Source: Candidatus Dadabacteria bacterium (GTDB lineage Bacteria > Desulfobacterota_D > UBA1144 > Nemesobacterales > Nemesobacteraceae). Taken from it: 64,000 bases of DNA. Below are positions 32,893-41,479 of this stretch, piece after piece; position 1 is the stretch's first letter; each line of letters opens with the position of its first letter. Under the pieces are notes generated by a model. The model made no database searches. It was not told where the DNA came from and saw nothing but the letters and a program-made list of their open reading frames with translations. Both the position numbers and the translations under genes were made by a program. Location of the stretch: contig JAPPAR010000019.1 of the NCBI GenBank assembly GCA_026705445.1, forward strand, positions 155,340-219,339, read 5' to 3'.

Positions 32893-33705
32893 TCACACTA
32901 TATCGACGACTTCCGTTTTTTCCATGGGTCTGCCGAGGAACCTGGATGCGATTGAGGTAAAGGTTTCCGAATCATCGGTAAGGTAAAACGACATCTCCCG
33001 CGCCTTGCCATCTTCTCTTAGCAACCCTTGGGACCTTAGTATGTTTTCGGTCTGCTTTGCGGTTTCTTCAGCTGAGTCGACAAGACTTATCCCTTTGCCC
33101 ATAACCCCGGCGATCGTGTTTTTAAGAATAGGGTAGTGCGTGCAGCCTAGTATCAGCACGTCTATTCCGGATTCCCTGAGATCTCCAAGATACTTCTCGG
33201 CTATAAGGACGGCGGTTTCATCATTTTCCCATCCTTCTTCCGCAAGCGGGACGAAAAGCGGGCAGGGTTTTGAGTGTATCTCTATTGAAGAGGAGCAGAT
33301 TTCCCGCAGTTTTTTCTCGTAGGAGCCGCTTTTTATAGTCGCTTGGGTGCCTACCACCCCTATTTTCCCGTTAACAGTGAGTTCTGAGGCTCTTTTCGCT
33401 CCCGGTTCCACTACTCCCACAACGGGAATTTCGAGATTTTCTTTCAGCATCTCTATCGCGTAGGCAGACGCGGTATTACACGCCACGACCAGGAGTTTTA
33501 TGTTTTTTGACAAAAGGAAATTAGTGGTGCTCTCAACGTATTTTCTTACGGTTCTTTGGGATTTCGTTCCATAAGGGACTCTGGCCGTGTCGCCGAGATA
33601 TACGATATTCTCCTCGTAAAGAAGGCTCATTATCTCCTTTGAGACCGTAAGCCCTCCTATTCCCGAGTCAAAAATCCCTATTGGCCTGTTTTTTCTCTCT
33701 TCCAT
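32893..33705 (-). CDS. murI: glutamate racemase
   Basis: The 270-residue enzyme makes D-glutamate for peptidoglycan. The two catalytic cysteines are visible in VVACNTASA and LILGCTHYPIL, and the FDSGIGGLTV start is typical. It is a single gene transcribed toward etfA. Confidence 0.95.
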   Translation of the reverse strand: MEERKNRPIGIFDSGIGGLTVSKEIMSLLYEENIVYLGDTARVPYGTKSQRTVRKYVESTTNFLLSKNIKLLVVACNTASAYAIEMLKENLEIPVVGVVEPGAKRASELTVNGKIGVVGTQATIKSGSYEKKLREICSSSIEIHSKPCPLFVPLAEEGWENDETAVLIAEKYLGDLRESGIDVLILGCTHYPILKNTIAGVMGKGISLVDSAEETAKQTENILRSQGLLREDGKAREMSFYLTDDSETFTSIASRFLGRPMEKTEVVDIV

Positions 33706-33795
33706 AATTCTGCCGTCCTGGCTGCGTGCTTACTCCGGGGTTGGGAAAACACGGATTTTAAATTCCGCCGGAGAAGGCAATCAACTTTTTTTCTT

Positions 33796-34803
33796 TTATC
33801 TTGAGCTTACTTTTTTGTATTCGTTCAGGTAATCATCGGCAAGACTCTTGGCTCTCTCCACCCTCGCTCTTCTCCTTGCCTTTCTTTTTTCTGCTTCCTT
33901 CCAGAGCCGGATTTCGTAGGGAGTTTCAGGGGTGAACTCGGGGACCGGGACGGGGTTTCCGGCTTCGTCGACTTTCACGTAGGTGAGAAACGCCGTGCAT
34001 GCGTGGGATGATTCCCCGGTCTGGGTATCGTACGAATCAACCTTAATCGCCAGTTCGAGCGACCTCGTTCCCACATGGGTGATGCCCGCCTTGAATTCGA
34101 TCAGATTCCCGACATTAAGCGGCGAGTAGAAGAAAAGGTCGTCAAGGGATCCCGTAACCAGAACACCTTTGGTAAACCTTTTCGCCAAAATGGCGGCGCT
34201 CTCGTCAATGTACTTCATAAGCTTCCCTACGGACATAAATTTCCCGTAGAAGGCGTCTTCCGGGAGCACCATCTTGGTGGTATTGAAAATGAGCCTTGAG
34301 CTTTCCGTCTCATCCGCTACGTTGGAGACGTTTCTTTGCCTTCTTTTTATCTCTGGAAGTCTTTGAGCCTTCCTTTCCTCTGCCCGGGCTATAAGCTCCC
34401 GTTCAACCGTGCTGGACGCGCTTAGTTCTGCTTCTATTTTTCTCGGTCCTACATTTTCGTCCACGGCGACGAAGGCCATATAGGAGAGGGTTATAAGCTT
34501 TTTTTCATCGGTCTCCCCGTCTTCTGAGTGCACGCGTACCGCGACTTCAATGGATGAGGTTCCCACATACTCAACCCAGCTTTCAAGAACTACTATTTCC
34601 CCGATCTTTACGGGGTTAAGAAAATCTATGCTGTCTGTGGCCCCCAGAACCGCTGGCCCGTTTGCGAACTTAAAGGACGTGATGCTGCCGGTGAGCATAA
34701 TCCAGTCCATGAGTATTCCGCCGTGCAGGGTCCCGTGGTTGTTCGAGTGTTCGGGAAGCACGTACTGGACCATTTTGTTAGCAGTTTCGCGTATGGAGAT
34801 CAT
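33796..34803 (-). CDS. acyl-CoA thioesterase with two hotdog domains
   Basis: The 335-residue protein is made of two hotdog domains, residues about 10-125 and 165-290. The first has NNHGTLHGGILMDW and the second the related YGKFMSVGKLMKYIDESAA, with the second motif less conserved. Cytosolic thioesterases of this double type hydrolyse acyl-CoAs. An extended basic C-terminal tail (about 300-335) is present. Its place near etfBA suits fatty-acid metabolism, though the two are on opposite strands. Confidence 0.88.
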   Translation of the reverse strand: MISIRETANKMVQYVLPEHSNNHGTLHGGILMDWIMLTGSITSFKFANGPAVLGATDSIDFLNPVKIGEIVVLESWVEYVGTSSIEVAVRVHSEDGETDEKKLITLSYMAFVAVDENVGPRKIEAELSASSTVERELIARAEERKAQRLPEIKRRQRNVSNVADETESSRLIFNTTKMVLPEDAFYGKFMSVGKLMKYIDESAAILAKRFTKGVLVTGSLDDLFFYSPLNVGNLIEFKAGITHVGTRSLELAIKVDSYDTQTGESSHACTAFLTYVKVDEAGNPVPVPEFTPETPYEIRLWKEAEKRKARRRARVERAKSLADDYLNEYKKVSSR

Positions 34804-34849
34804 GGGTTTTCTGGCCGCTCTCCGCCGCGGCGTGCGCTCCGGGAGAAGT

Positions 34850-37105
34850 TCAGTCGGTTTCCGCCCGAAGAACTATCTGTTCATCTTCAAGGGAGAGAAT
34901 CGCCTTGCCGCCGCCTGAGAGTTCGCCGAAGAGGATTTCCTTTGAAAGCTTCTCCGCCACCTCGGAGTTTATTACTCTTTGCACGGGTCTTGCGCCGAGC
35001 TGGGGATCGTAGCCCTTGCGGGCGAGAAAAAGCCTTGCTTCCGGCGTAAGACTGATCGTTACTTTTTTCGGGATGAGCCTCTGCTGAAGCTCTCCGATCA
35101 TCTTGTCGACTATTCTCTCCACTATCTTTATATCAAGAGGGTTAAACCTGATGATTTCATTCAGCCTGTTTCTAAATTCCGGAGAGAAGTACCTGTCTAT
35201 GGCTTCCGGGCTTTTGTCCTCAAACTCTTTTTTCGCGAACCCGACGTTCCTGTTCATGCTTTCCCTCGAACCGGTGTTCGTCGTCAGAATCAGAATTACC
35301 TGTCGGAAGTCCACCTTCCTTCCGTTTGAATCCGTGAGCGTCGCGTGATCCATCACCTGAAGCAGTATGTTGTATATGTCTTCGTGCGCCTTCTCGATCT
35401 CATCGAGCAGAAGTACGCAGTGAGGAGATTTGTATATGGCTTCGGTAAGCTGTCCTCCCTGGTCATAGCCGACGTATCCGGGCGGCGAGCCTATGAGGCG
35501 GGAGACGGTGTGTTTTTCCATATATTCGCTCATGTCGAAACGTATGAATTCAACCCCGAGGATCTCTGCGAGCTTTTTCGCAAGCTCCGTTTTGCCGACC
35601 CCAGTAGGTCCTGAGAACATGAAGGACCCCACGGGCTTTTCCGGCTCGCTTATGCCGGCTCGCGACATCTGTATGGCGTTTACGAGCTTGTCTATGGCTT
35701 CGTCCTGGGCGTAGATGAATTCTTTTAGGTTGTCCCCGAGGTCGTGGAGGAGGTTGCGATCCTCGACTTTTACCGATTTGGTTGGTATTTTCGCGATTTT
35801 CGCGACCAGCTTTTCCATGTCGGACACTTTTACCTGTCTCGTTATCTCGGGATCAGGGTTGCGGAGCTTCACGGCGGCTCCGGCCTCGTCCATGATGTCG
35901 ATCGCCTTGTCCGGAAGCTTTCTGTCCATTATGTACCTGTCAGAGAGTTCTATGCACGCCCTTATCGCTCCCCGGGAGTATTTCACGTTGTGGTACTTTT
36001 CGTAATGGCGCTTAAGTCCGAACAGGATTTTTCCGCAATCCTCAACCGACGGCTCATCCACGGCTACTCTCTGGAATCTTCTAGAAAGCGCGTGGTCTTT
36101 CTCGAAGATGATCCTGTATTCCTTAAGCGTTGTTGTCCCTATGCACTTTATGTCTCCTCCGGCGAGGGCGGGCTTTAGCATGTTAGACGCGTCGAGGCTT
36201 CCTCCGGAAACCGCTCCGGCTCCTATGACCGTGTGGATTTCGTCTATGAAAAGCACGTTGTCCGGGTCCCTCTTGGTTTCGTCTATGACGGCGTTAAGCC
36301 TTTCCTCGAAGTCTCCCCTGTATTTCGTTCCGGCCGTAAGGGTTCCTATGTTGAGAAGGTGTATCTTGAGGCTTTTCATCGCTTCGGGGACTTCCCCGGA
36401 AACCACGCGGTGAGCCACTCCTTCAACGATCGCCGTTTTTCCTACCCCCGCGTCCCCGACAAGTACGGGGTTGTTTTTCTTTCTCTTGCCGAGAATGTGG
36501 ATTATCCTCTGGACCTCTTTCTCTCTTCCTATGAGGGGGTCGATGCTCCCGTTCCGGGCTTTTTCGATCAGGTCCGTGCAGTAAAGCTCAAGAGGGTTCT
36601 TGGTCTCGGCCTTTTTTGTTTCCTTCTGCTGTTCCTTGGTGGTTGCGGGTTTTTCCTGATGTTCCTCGGTCCCCTCGCCTTTTCCGTGGGATACCTGCTT
36701 TATAACGGCAAACCGGGTAAGCCCCTGGCGATTCAGGAAGTACACGGCGTGCGATTCGGGAACCCTGAACATGGCGACCAGTATGTTAGCCCCGGTTATT
36801 TCTTTTTTTTCCGCGCTTTCGGCGTGCATTGAAGCCACCCTGAAGATGTACTTGCTTCCTTCGGAGTAGGTCGGTTCGGGAAGATGGGGGGAGTCGATCG
36901 AGGATACGTTTTTAGTGAGGTGCTCCTCAAGATCGTTTGCGAGAAGCCCGGTGTCGACATCGCATTCTATCAGCACTTCCACGGCGACTTTGTCCCTTGT
37001 GAGTTCAAGGAGTATATGCTCCGGGGTGATGAACTCGTGCTTGCGGTCTTTTGCCTGCTGATAGGCTCGGTAGAGGGTTTTTTCGAGTTCTTCTGATGCT
37101 ACCAT
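34850..37105 (-). CDS. clpA: ATP-dependent Clp protease ATP-binding subunit ClpA
   Basis: I start at ATG 37105 (MVASEELEKTLYRAYQQA), giving 751 residues, one base after the clpS stop. An N-domain is followed by two AAA modules with Walker A motifs GDAGVGKTA and GPTGVGKTE. ClpA unfolds proteins for ClpP and takes N-degron substrates from ClpS. A linker of about residues 145-180 is rich in lysine and glutamate. clpP itself is not in the window. Confidence 0.96.
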   Translation of the reverse strand: MVASEELEKTLYRAYQQAKDRKHEFITPEHILLELTRDKVAVEVLIECDVDTGLLANDLEEHLTKNVSSIDSPHLPEPTYSEGSKYIFRVASMHAESAEKKEITGANILVAMFRVPESHAVYFLNRQGLTRFAVIKQVSHGKGEGTEEHQEKPATTKEQQKETKKAETKNPLELYCTDLIEKARNGSIDPLIGREKEVQRIIHILGKRKKNNPVLVGDAGVGKTAIVEGVAHRVVSGEVPEAMKSLKIHLLNIGTLTAGTKYRGDFEERLNAVIDETKRDPDNVLFIDEIHTVIGAGAVSGGSLDASNMLKPALAGGDIKCIGTTTLKEYRIIFEKDHALSRRFQRVAVDEPSVEDCGKILFGLKRHYEKYHNVKYSRGAIRACIELSDRYIMDRKLPDKAIDIMDEAGAAVKLRNPDPEITRQVKVSDMEKLVAKIAKIPTKSVKVEDRNLLHDLGDNLKEFIYAQDEAIDKLVNAIQMSRAGISEPEKPVGSFMFSGPTGVGKTELAKKLAEILGVEFIRFDMSEYMEKHTVSRLIGSPPGYVGYDQGGQLTEAIYKSPHCVLLLDEIEKAHEDIYNILLQVMDHATLTDSNGRKVDFRQVILILTTNTGSRESMNRNVGFAKKEFEDKSPEAIDRYFSPEFRNRLNEIIRFNPLDIKIVERIVDKMIGELQQRLIPKKVTISLTPEARLFLARKGYDPQLGARPVQRVINSEVAEKLSKEILFGELSGGGKAILSLEDEQIVLRAETD

Positions 37106-37106
37106 G

Positions 37107-37442
37107 TCATCTCTCCGCCTTTTGGACTTCAAGTATGCATTTCAGCGGATGCTCGTATTTTTCCGCCAGGTCTTTTACCTGTCTTATCTTCGTGGTAGCT
37201 ATGTCGTAGGTATAGCAGTCGACGACGCTTTTCCCCTTGGTGTGAGCTTCGAGCATTATGTTTCTGCTGTCGTTTTCATTTTTGAAGAACACCTTCATGA
37301 GAACCCAGACTACGAAGTCCCTCGGGGTGTAGTCGTCGTTTAGCAGGACTATCATATACATATCCGGCCTTTTTACCCGGATATCCTCCCTGACGACCTG
37401 CTGGGGGTCCCTAGTATGAGTCGGATTCTCGCGCTCAGACAT
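37107..37442 (-). CDS. clpS: ATP-dependent Clp protease adaptor ClpS
   Basis: With start ATG 37442 the product has 111 residues; a GTG at 37478 would extend it into the upstream gene and I prefer the shorter form. MYMIVLLNDDYTPRDFVVWVLMKVF and the HTKGKSVVDCYTYDIA region are the conserved ClpS core that binds N-degrons. It lies one base ahead of clpA, the standard operon. Confidence 0.92.
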   Translation of the reverse strand: MSERENPTHTRDPQQVVREDIRVKRPDMYMIVLLNDDYTPRDFVVWVLMKVFFKNENDSRNIMLEAHTKGKSVVDCYTYDIATTKIRQVKDLAEKYEHPLKCILEVQKAER

Positions 37443-37452
37443 GCGCAATATT

Positions 37453-38646
37453 TTATACGATTTTTTCCGGTTTGCCACCGCGGGCCCGCTTAAGCGGAGA
37501 GTGTTTGTTGTACTCTGAGATAAGCGAGCGCATGTAGGGTCTTTCTTCCCGAAGGAAGTTATCTATGGATCTCTGCGCCCCGGGGTTGAAAAACAGGTGG
37601 GAACTGTAAACCGGTACCGCTTCAAAACCGCGGAGGAACTTGTGTTCGCCCTGAGCGCCGGCCTCGAAGACATTTATTCCGTTATCTATGGCAAACTCTA
37701 TCGGTCTGTAGTAACAGCACTCAAAATGAAGGTACGGAATCTCTATATTGCATCCCCAGTACCTGCCGTAGAGCTTGTCGCCTTTTGTGAAGTTGATTGT
37801 GCCGCCGACCGGATGGCCGTCTATCTTGGCGATCACAAGCACTGTTTTCTCCCTGTAGGTCTCGAACACCGAGTCGAAAAACTCCCTGTTAAGGTAAGCG
37901 TTTCCCCATTTCCTAGAGTTGGTGCTCACATAGAATTCCCAGATGGAGTCTATGTGCTCCGGGTGTATCTGCTCTTTTTCAAGAACCGAAATCTCAACTC
38001 CCAGATCGCCCAGGCGACGGCGTTCCTTTTTTATCTGCTTTCTTTTTCCCGAGCGCAGGTCCCCGAGAAAGTCATCGAAACAGAGATAACCCGAGTTATG
38101 CCAGTGGTACTGGTGGGTGAGTCTTGAGAGAAACCCGCAGCCAGAGAGCAGTTCCTGTTCCTGCGCTGTTACGAACAGAAAATGTATTGAAGAAAGGCTC
38201 TTAAGAGAACATACTTCAACTAGTTTCTTTACAAGTTCCAGTGCGCATGTTCCGTAATCGTAATCTTTGCGAACGATTATTCTCGGGCCGGTTGTCGGGG
38301 TAAACGGCACTCCTGCGACCGCCTTGGGGTAGTATCTAAGCCCTGCATTCTGGTAGGCCCGGGCCCACTCCCAGTCGAATATGTACTCGCCGTAGGAATC
38401 GGTTTTCAGGTAGAAGGTAACCGCCCCGATGAGCTTTTTCCCTTCGCGAAGCAGAAGATGGCGGGGTTCCCATCCGGTGCCGGGACCCACGCATCCGGAT
38501 TTCTCGAGAGCGAAAAGAAAATCAAACTCGAAAAAGGGGTTGTTATCGGGCTGGATGGAGTCGTATTCTTTTTTTTCGACTTCCGTTATCGAACTGCATA
38601 TCTGGAATGCGGTTTGTTTTCTGGATAGCTTTTTTTGTGTTCCCAT
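37453..38646 (-). CDS. DUF482/FemAB-like GNAT-fold protein
   Basis: The 397-residue protein is of the peptidoglycan-biosynthesis-like DUF482 family with tandem GNAT folds. The family features PFFEFDFLFALEKSG, AVAGVPFTPTTGPR and GRYWGCNIEIPYLHFECCYYRPIEFAI are clear, ending with EAGAQGEHKFLRGFEAVPVYSSH. The acceptor is not known. The stop lies 10 bases before clpS, so it may be co-transcribed with clpS-clpA. Confidence 0.88.
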   Translation of the reverse strand: MGTQKKLSRKQTAFQICSSITEVEKKEYDSIQPDNNPFFEFDFLFALEKSGCVGPGTGWEPRHLLLREGKKLIGAVTFYLKTDSYGEYIFDWEWARAYQNAGLRYYPKAVAGVPFTPTTGPRIIVRKDYDYGTCALELVKKLVEVCSLKSLSSIHFLFVTAQEQELLSGCGFLSRLTHQYHWHNSGYLCFDDFLGDLRSGKRKQIKKERRRLGDLGVEISVLEKEQIHPEHIDSIWEFYVSTNSRKWGNAYLNREFFDSVFETYREKTVLVIAKIDGHPVGGTINFTKGDKLYGRYWGCNIEIPYLHFECCYYRPIEFAIDNGINVFEAGAQGEHKFLRGFEAVPVYSSHLFFNPGAQRSIDNFLREERPYMRSLISEYNKHSPLKRARGGKPEKIV

Positions 38647-38752
38647 TGGCGAATGAGTGAAACCTCAGGCTGTCTCAGTCTTTAACTAAAAGTACATAAT
38701 TAACTCTATACTCAATAACTGTTTGCTAATATCATTCAGGTAATTCTATTAC

Positions 38753-38791
38753 TTGACTTCGGAAGTATGGACTATATAATAGACCACATAC
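38753..38791 (+). promoter_or_regulatory. promoter and imperfect palindromic operator of the Phd/PIN module
   Basis: TTGACT at 38753-38758 and a perfect TATAAT at 38775-38780 are separated by 16 bases. An imperfect palindrome beginning GTATG and ending CATAC (38765-38791) spans the -10 box, with 9 of 13 positions pairing. An operator here fits autoregulation by the antitoxin. A CAGGAG site leads to the ATG at 38803. Confidence 0.6.
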
Positions 38792-38802
38792 AGGAGAATG
38801 TA

Positions 38803-39063
38803 ATGAAAAAAATAGCCATTAATGAAGCGAAAGCAAAATTATCTGCCTTGGTAAAGGCAGCTCTGGATGGTGAGCAAGTGGTTTTGACAAAACATGGCAG
38901 GCCCGTGGCCGAAATAAAACCTCTTACTAACACAAAAACCCCCGCTGAGAAGCTAGCTGCTCTGGAAAAAATACTGATAGAAGCCAGAAGCGAGCGTATA
39001 AGCGGTGTTTCTGCGGCAGAAGCCGATAACTTTCTGTACGATGATAACGGATTGCCTTCATGA
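38803..39063 (+). CDS. Phd/YefM family antitoxin
   Basis: I use the ATG at 38803, 7 bases after AGGAG, giving 86 residues. The N-terminal MKKIAINEAKAKLSALVKAALDGEQVVLTKHGRPVAEIKP is a textbook Phd/YefM DNA-binding start; the C-terminal half would bind the toxin. It overlaps the toxin gene by 4 bases (ATGA). Confidence 0.92.
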   Translation: MKKIAINEAKAKLSALVKAALDGEQVVLTKHGRPVAEIKPLTNTKTPAEKLAALEKILIEARSERISGVSAAEADNFLYDDNGLPS

Positions 39064-39455
39064 TAGTTGTTGACACGTCCGCGATCATGGCTTTTCTGCT
39101 TGAAGAAGATCTATCGCCTGCCATCAAGGCTTGTCTGTCTGGGAATGAACTCTGTATGTCTGCGGGTACATACTCGGAGCTTTTAATTGTTTCATCTGCG
39201 CGAGGACTTCTGCATAGGGTCAATAAACTGATATCCGAAATGGAAATTGAAATCGTTATGTTAGATGGTGCAGGTGCCCGTGCGGTGCAAAAAGCATATG
39301 CAGACTGGGGCAAGGGAAGACATCCTGCGTCGTTGAACTTTGGAGACTGCTTTGCATATGCCCTGGCAAAGGAAAAAAGTGTCCCTCTTCTCTTTGCGGG
39401 AAATGATTTCTCAAAAACCGATGTGGATTCAGCCTTAGAATTGAGAATTATGTAG
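39060..39455 (+). CDS. VapC-like PIN-domain ribonuclease toxin
   Basis: The 131-residue protein has the PIN acidic residues: D5 in VVDTSAIMAFLLEE, E40 in YSELLI, and DC in FGDCFAYALA with the closing acidic site in GNDFSKTD. All look intact. It would be an Mg-dependent RNase cutting specific RNAs, kept in check by the Phd-type antitoxin at 38803. Confidence 0.92.
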   Translation: MIVVDTSAIMAFLLEEDLSPAIKACLSGNELCMSAGTYSELLIVSSARGLLHRVNKLISEMEIEIVMLDGAGARAVQKAYADWGKGRHPASLNFGDCFAYALAKEKSVPLLFAGNDFSKTDVDSALELRIM

Positions 39456-39514
39456 CGTAAGATTCTCAAGCCAATTAGTTCCGGTAAACACTCTGGCTTC
39501 TCTTTTTTGTTGAA

Positions 39515-41401
39515 ATGATCAGCCTTTCCCGCATATCTCATTCCTTCGCCGGCAAGGAACTTTTCCGGAACCTTGAGTGGAGTGTAAAGAAGGGAAGAAA
39601 ATACGGTCTTGTAGGTCCGAACGGCTCGGGTAAAACCACGCTACTTGAGATCGTAATGGGGCTGATGAAACCGGAGAAAGGACAGGCTTCCGTTCCCTCC
39701 GCGCTCAGCGTGGGTTATCTGCCGCAGATAATGGACCTGGGAGCAGGCGATCTTACGGTGCTCTCAGCGGCCCGCACGAGCGATCACGACCAGGGCGAAG
39801 ATGGTTCCGGAAAACCCGCACACGAAGCCGAGAAAATCCTGTTCGGACTGGGTTTTACCGGGGAGCAGCTCTCCCGGAAGGTTTCTTCTCTTTCGGGCGG
39901 CTGGAGGATGCGGGTCGAGCTTGCGAGAATACTCCTTGCAGAACCCCAGGTGCTTCTTTTCGATGAGCCTACAAACCATCTTGACATAAAAAGCATAGAG
40001 TGGCTTGAGGGGTACCTTGAAAACTACCGCGGAACCGTGGTTCTGGTATCTCACGACAAATACCTGCTTGACCGTATGGTTGATACGATAGCGGAGCTTG
40101 AAGGCGGGGTGATAAGGGAGTTTCGCGGCGGTTATTCCTCTTACCTTGAGAGAAAAGAGCAGATTGCCGCGGTCACCGAAGCGACCGCTAAGAACCGGGA
40201 GAGAAAACTCCGGGCGCAGCGTCGTTTCATAGAGCGTTTCAGGTACAAGGCTTCAAAGGCAAAACAGGTGCAGAGCAGGATAAAAATGCTTGAGAAAATG
40301 GAGCCGGAAACTGAGTCTCCACAAAACCGCAGAACCCTTGAATTTGATTTTCCCGCCCCCGAGCGGGGTGGACGCGTGGTTTACGAGATAAGCGATTTCT
40401 CGAAGGAGTATGAAGACCCGGGCGGTACGAGCAATGTAGTTTTTCGAAACTGTCCAGCTCTTCGCGTGGAAAGAGGAGACAGGATAGCCGTTACGGGGAA
40501 AAACGGCGAAGGGAAAACCACTCTATGCAAGATGATTGCCGGGGCGGAGAGTTTCTCCGGGCAAAGCCGTCTCGGTCACAACGTAGCCCTCGGCTATTAC
40601 GCCCAGAATCAGGATGAGATGCTTAATCTGCAGAATACTGTCTACGAAGAGTTCATCGGAGCCTATCCTCTTTTCTCCGAGACCGAGGCAAGAACGCTTC
40701 TCGGCTCGTTTCTCTTCGGTGCTTCCGACATAACAAAGAAAGTCTCGGTTCTCTCAGGCGGGGAGAAAAGCCGCCTTTCACTTCTCAAGATTCTTGTCTC
40801 CCGTTCAAATTTTCTGGTTCTCGACGAGCCTACAAACCACCTTGACATGGCTTCAAAAGAAGTGCTTTGCCGCGCTCTTGAGGAATACTCCGGCACTTTT
40901 TTACTGATAAGCCACGACAGGTATTTCATTGACAGACTGGTAACCAGAACATGGTACGTGGAAGGGGGAGGGGTTGAGACATTTATAGGGAATTACTCGG
41001 AGTTTCTCGAGAGAAAAGCCCGCGATTCCCACGAGGCGCACACCCATTCCGAAGTGCAAAACGGCGAACCCAGGAAGAAAACCATAAAAACCCTTGAGGC
41101 GGAGCAGCGCAACAGACTCTACAGGGAGCTTCGCGAAAAAGGGATAGAGAACATGGAGAACTGGACGCTTCTTTCAAAAAAACAGATGGAAAAAGCCGTT
41201 TCGGAACTTGAAAGCAGGATATCGGAATGCGAGACTGAAAAAGAGGAGATGGAGAGGTTTCTTGCGAACCCCGAGACTTTCCCTCAAGGTACTGACTGGG
41301 AAGAAAAAACAAGGCAGCTGGGCGAACTCGAGACAAAGCTTTCTGCTCTTTACCGCAGGTGGGATGAGATAAGCGAGCATATGCGCAGGAATTTCAGTTG
41401 A
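39515..41401 (+). CDS. ABC-F family ATP-binding protein
   Basis: The 628-residue protein has two ABC domains without membrane segments: Walker A GPNGSGKTT (about 36) and GKNGEGKTT (about 333), signature motifs SLSGGWRMR and VLSGGEKSR, and twice DEPTNHLD. The linker between domains (about 230-275) is the basic, helical P-site interaction region. A C-terminal coiled coil is present (about 550-620). ABC-F proteins act on ribosomes; a resistance role cannot be decided. Confidence 0.94.
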   Translation: MISLSRISHSFAGKELFRNLEWSVKKGRKYGLVGPNGSGKTTLLEIVMGLMKPEKGQASVPSALSVGYLPQIMDLGAGDLTVLSAARTSDHDQGEDGSGKPAHEAEKILFGLGFTGEQLSRKVSSLSGGWRMRVELARILLAEPQVLLFDEPTNHLDIKSIEWLEGYLENYRGTVVLVSHDKYLLDRMVDTIAELEGGVIREFRGGYSSYLERKEQIAAVTEATAKNRERKLRAQRRFIERFRYKASKAKQVQSRIKMLEKMEPETESPQNRRTLEFDFPAPERGGRVVYEISDFSKEYEDPGGTSNVVFRNCPALRVERGDRIAVTGKNGEGKTTLCKMIAGAESFSGQSRLGHNVALGYYAQNQDEMLNLQNTVYEEFIGAYPLFSETEARTLLGSFLFGASDITKKVSVLSGGEKSRLSLLKILVSRSNFLVLDEPTNHLDMASKEVLCRALEEYSGTFLLISHDRYFIDRLVTRTWYVEGGGVETFIGNYSEFLERKARDSHEAHTHSEVQNGEPRKKTIKTLEAEQRNRLYRELREKGIENMENWTLLSKKQMEKAVSELESRISECETEKEEMERFLANPETFPQGTDWEEKTRQLGELETKLSALYRRWDEISEHMRRNFS

Positions 41402-41421
41402 GAGTAGTCCGGTTTCAGTTC

Positions 41422-41454
41422 CGCGGGTTTTTCTTTATAATGATGAAACCCGCG
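41422..41454 (+). promoter_or_regulatory. 9-base inverted repeat flanking the likely cstA -10 box
   Basis: CGCGGGTTT at 41422-41430 and AAACCCGCG at 41446-41454 pair perfectly across 15 bases. The intervening bases hold a TATAAT at 41436-41441, so the repeat brackets the likely -10 of cstA, which starts at 41480. It may be an operator or a stem-loop in the leader. Confidence 0.5.
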
Positions 41455-41479
41455 ATTTTCTGATTTCAGGGAACTTTGG

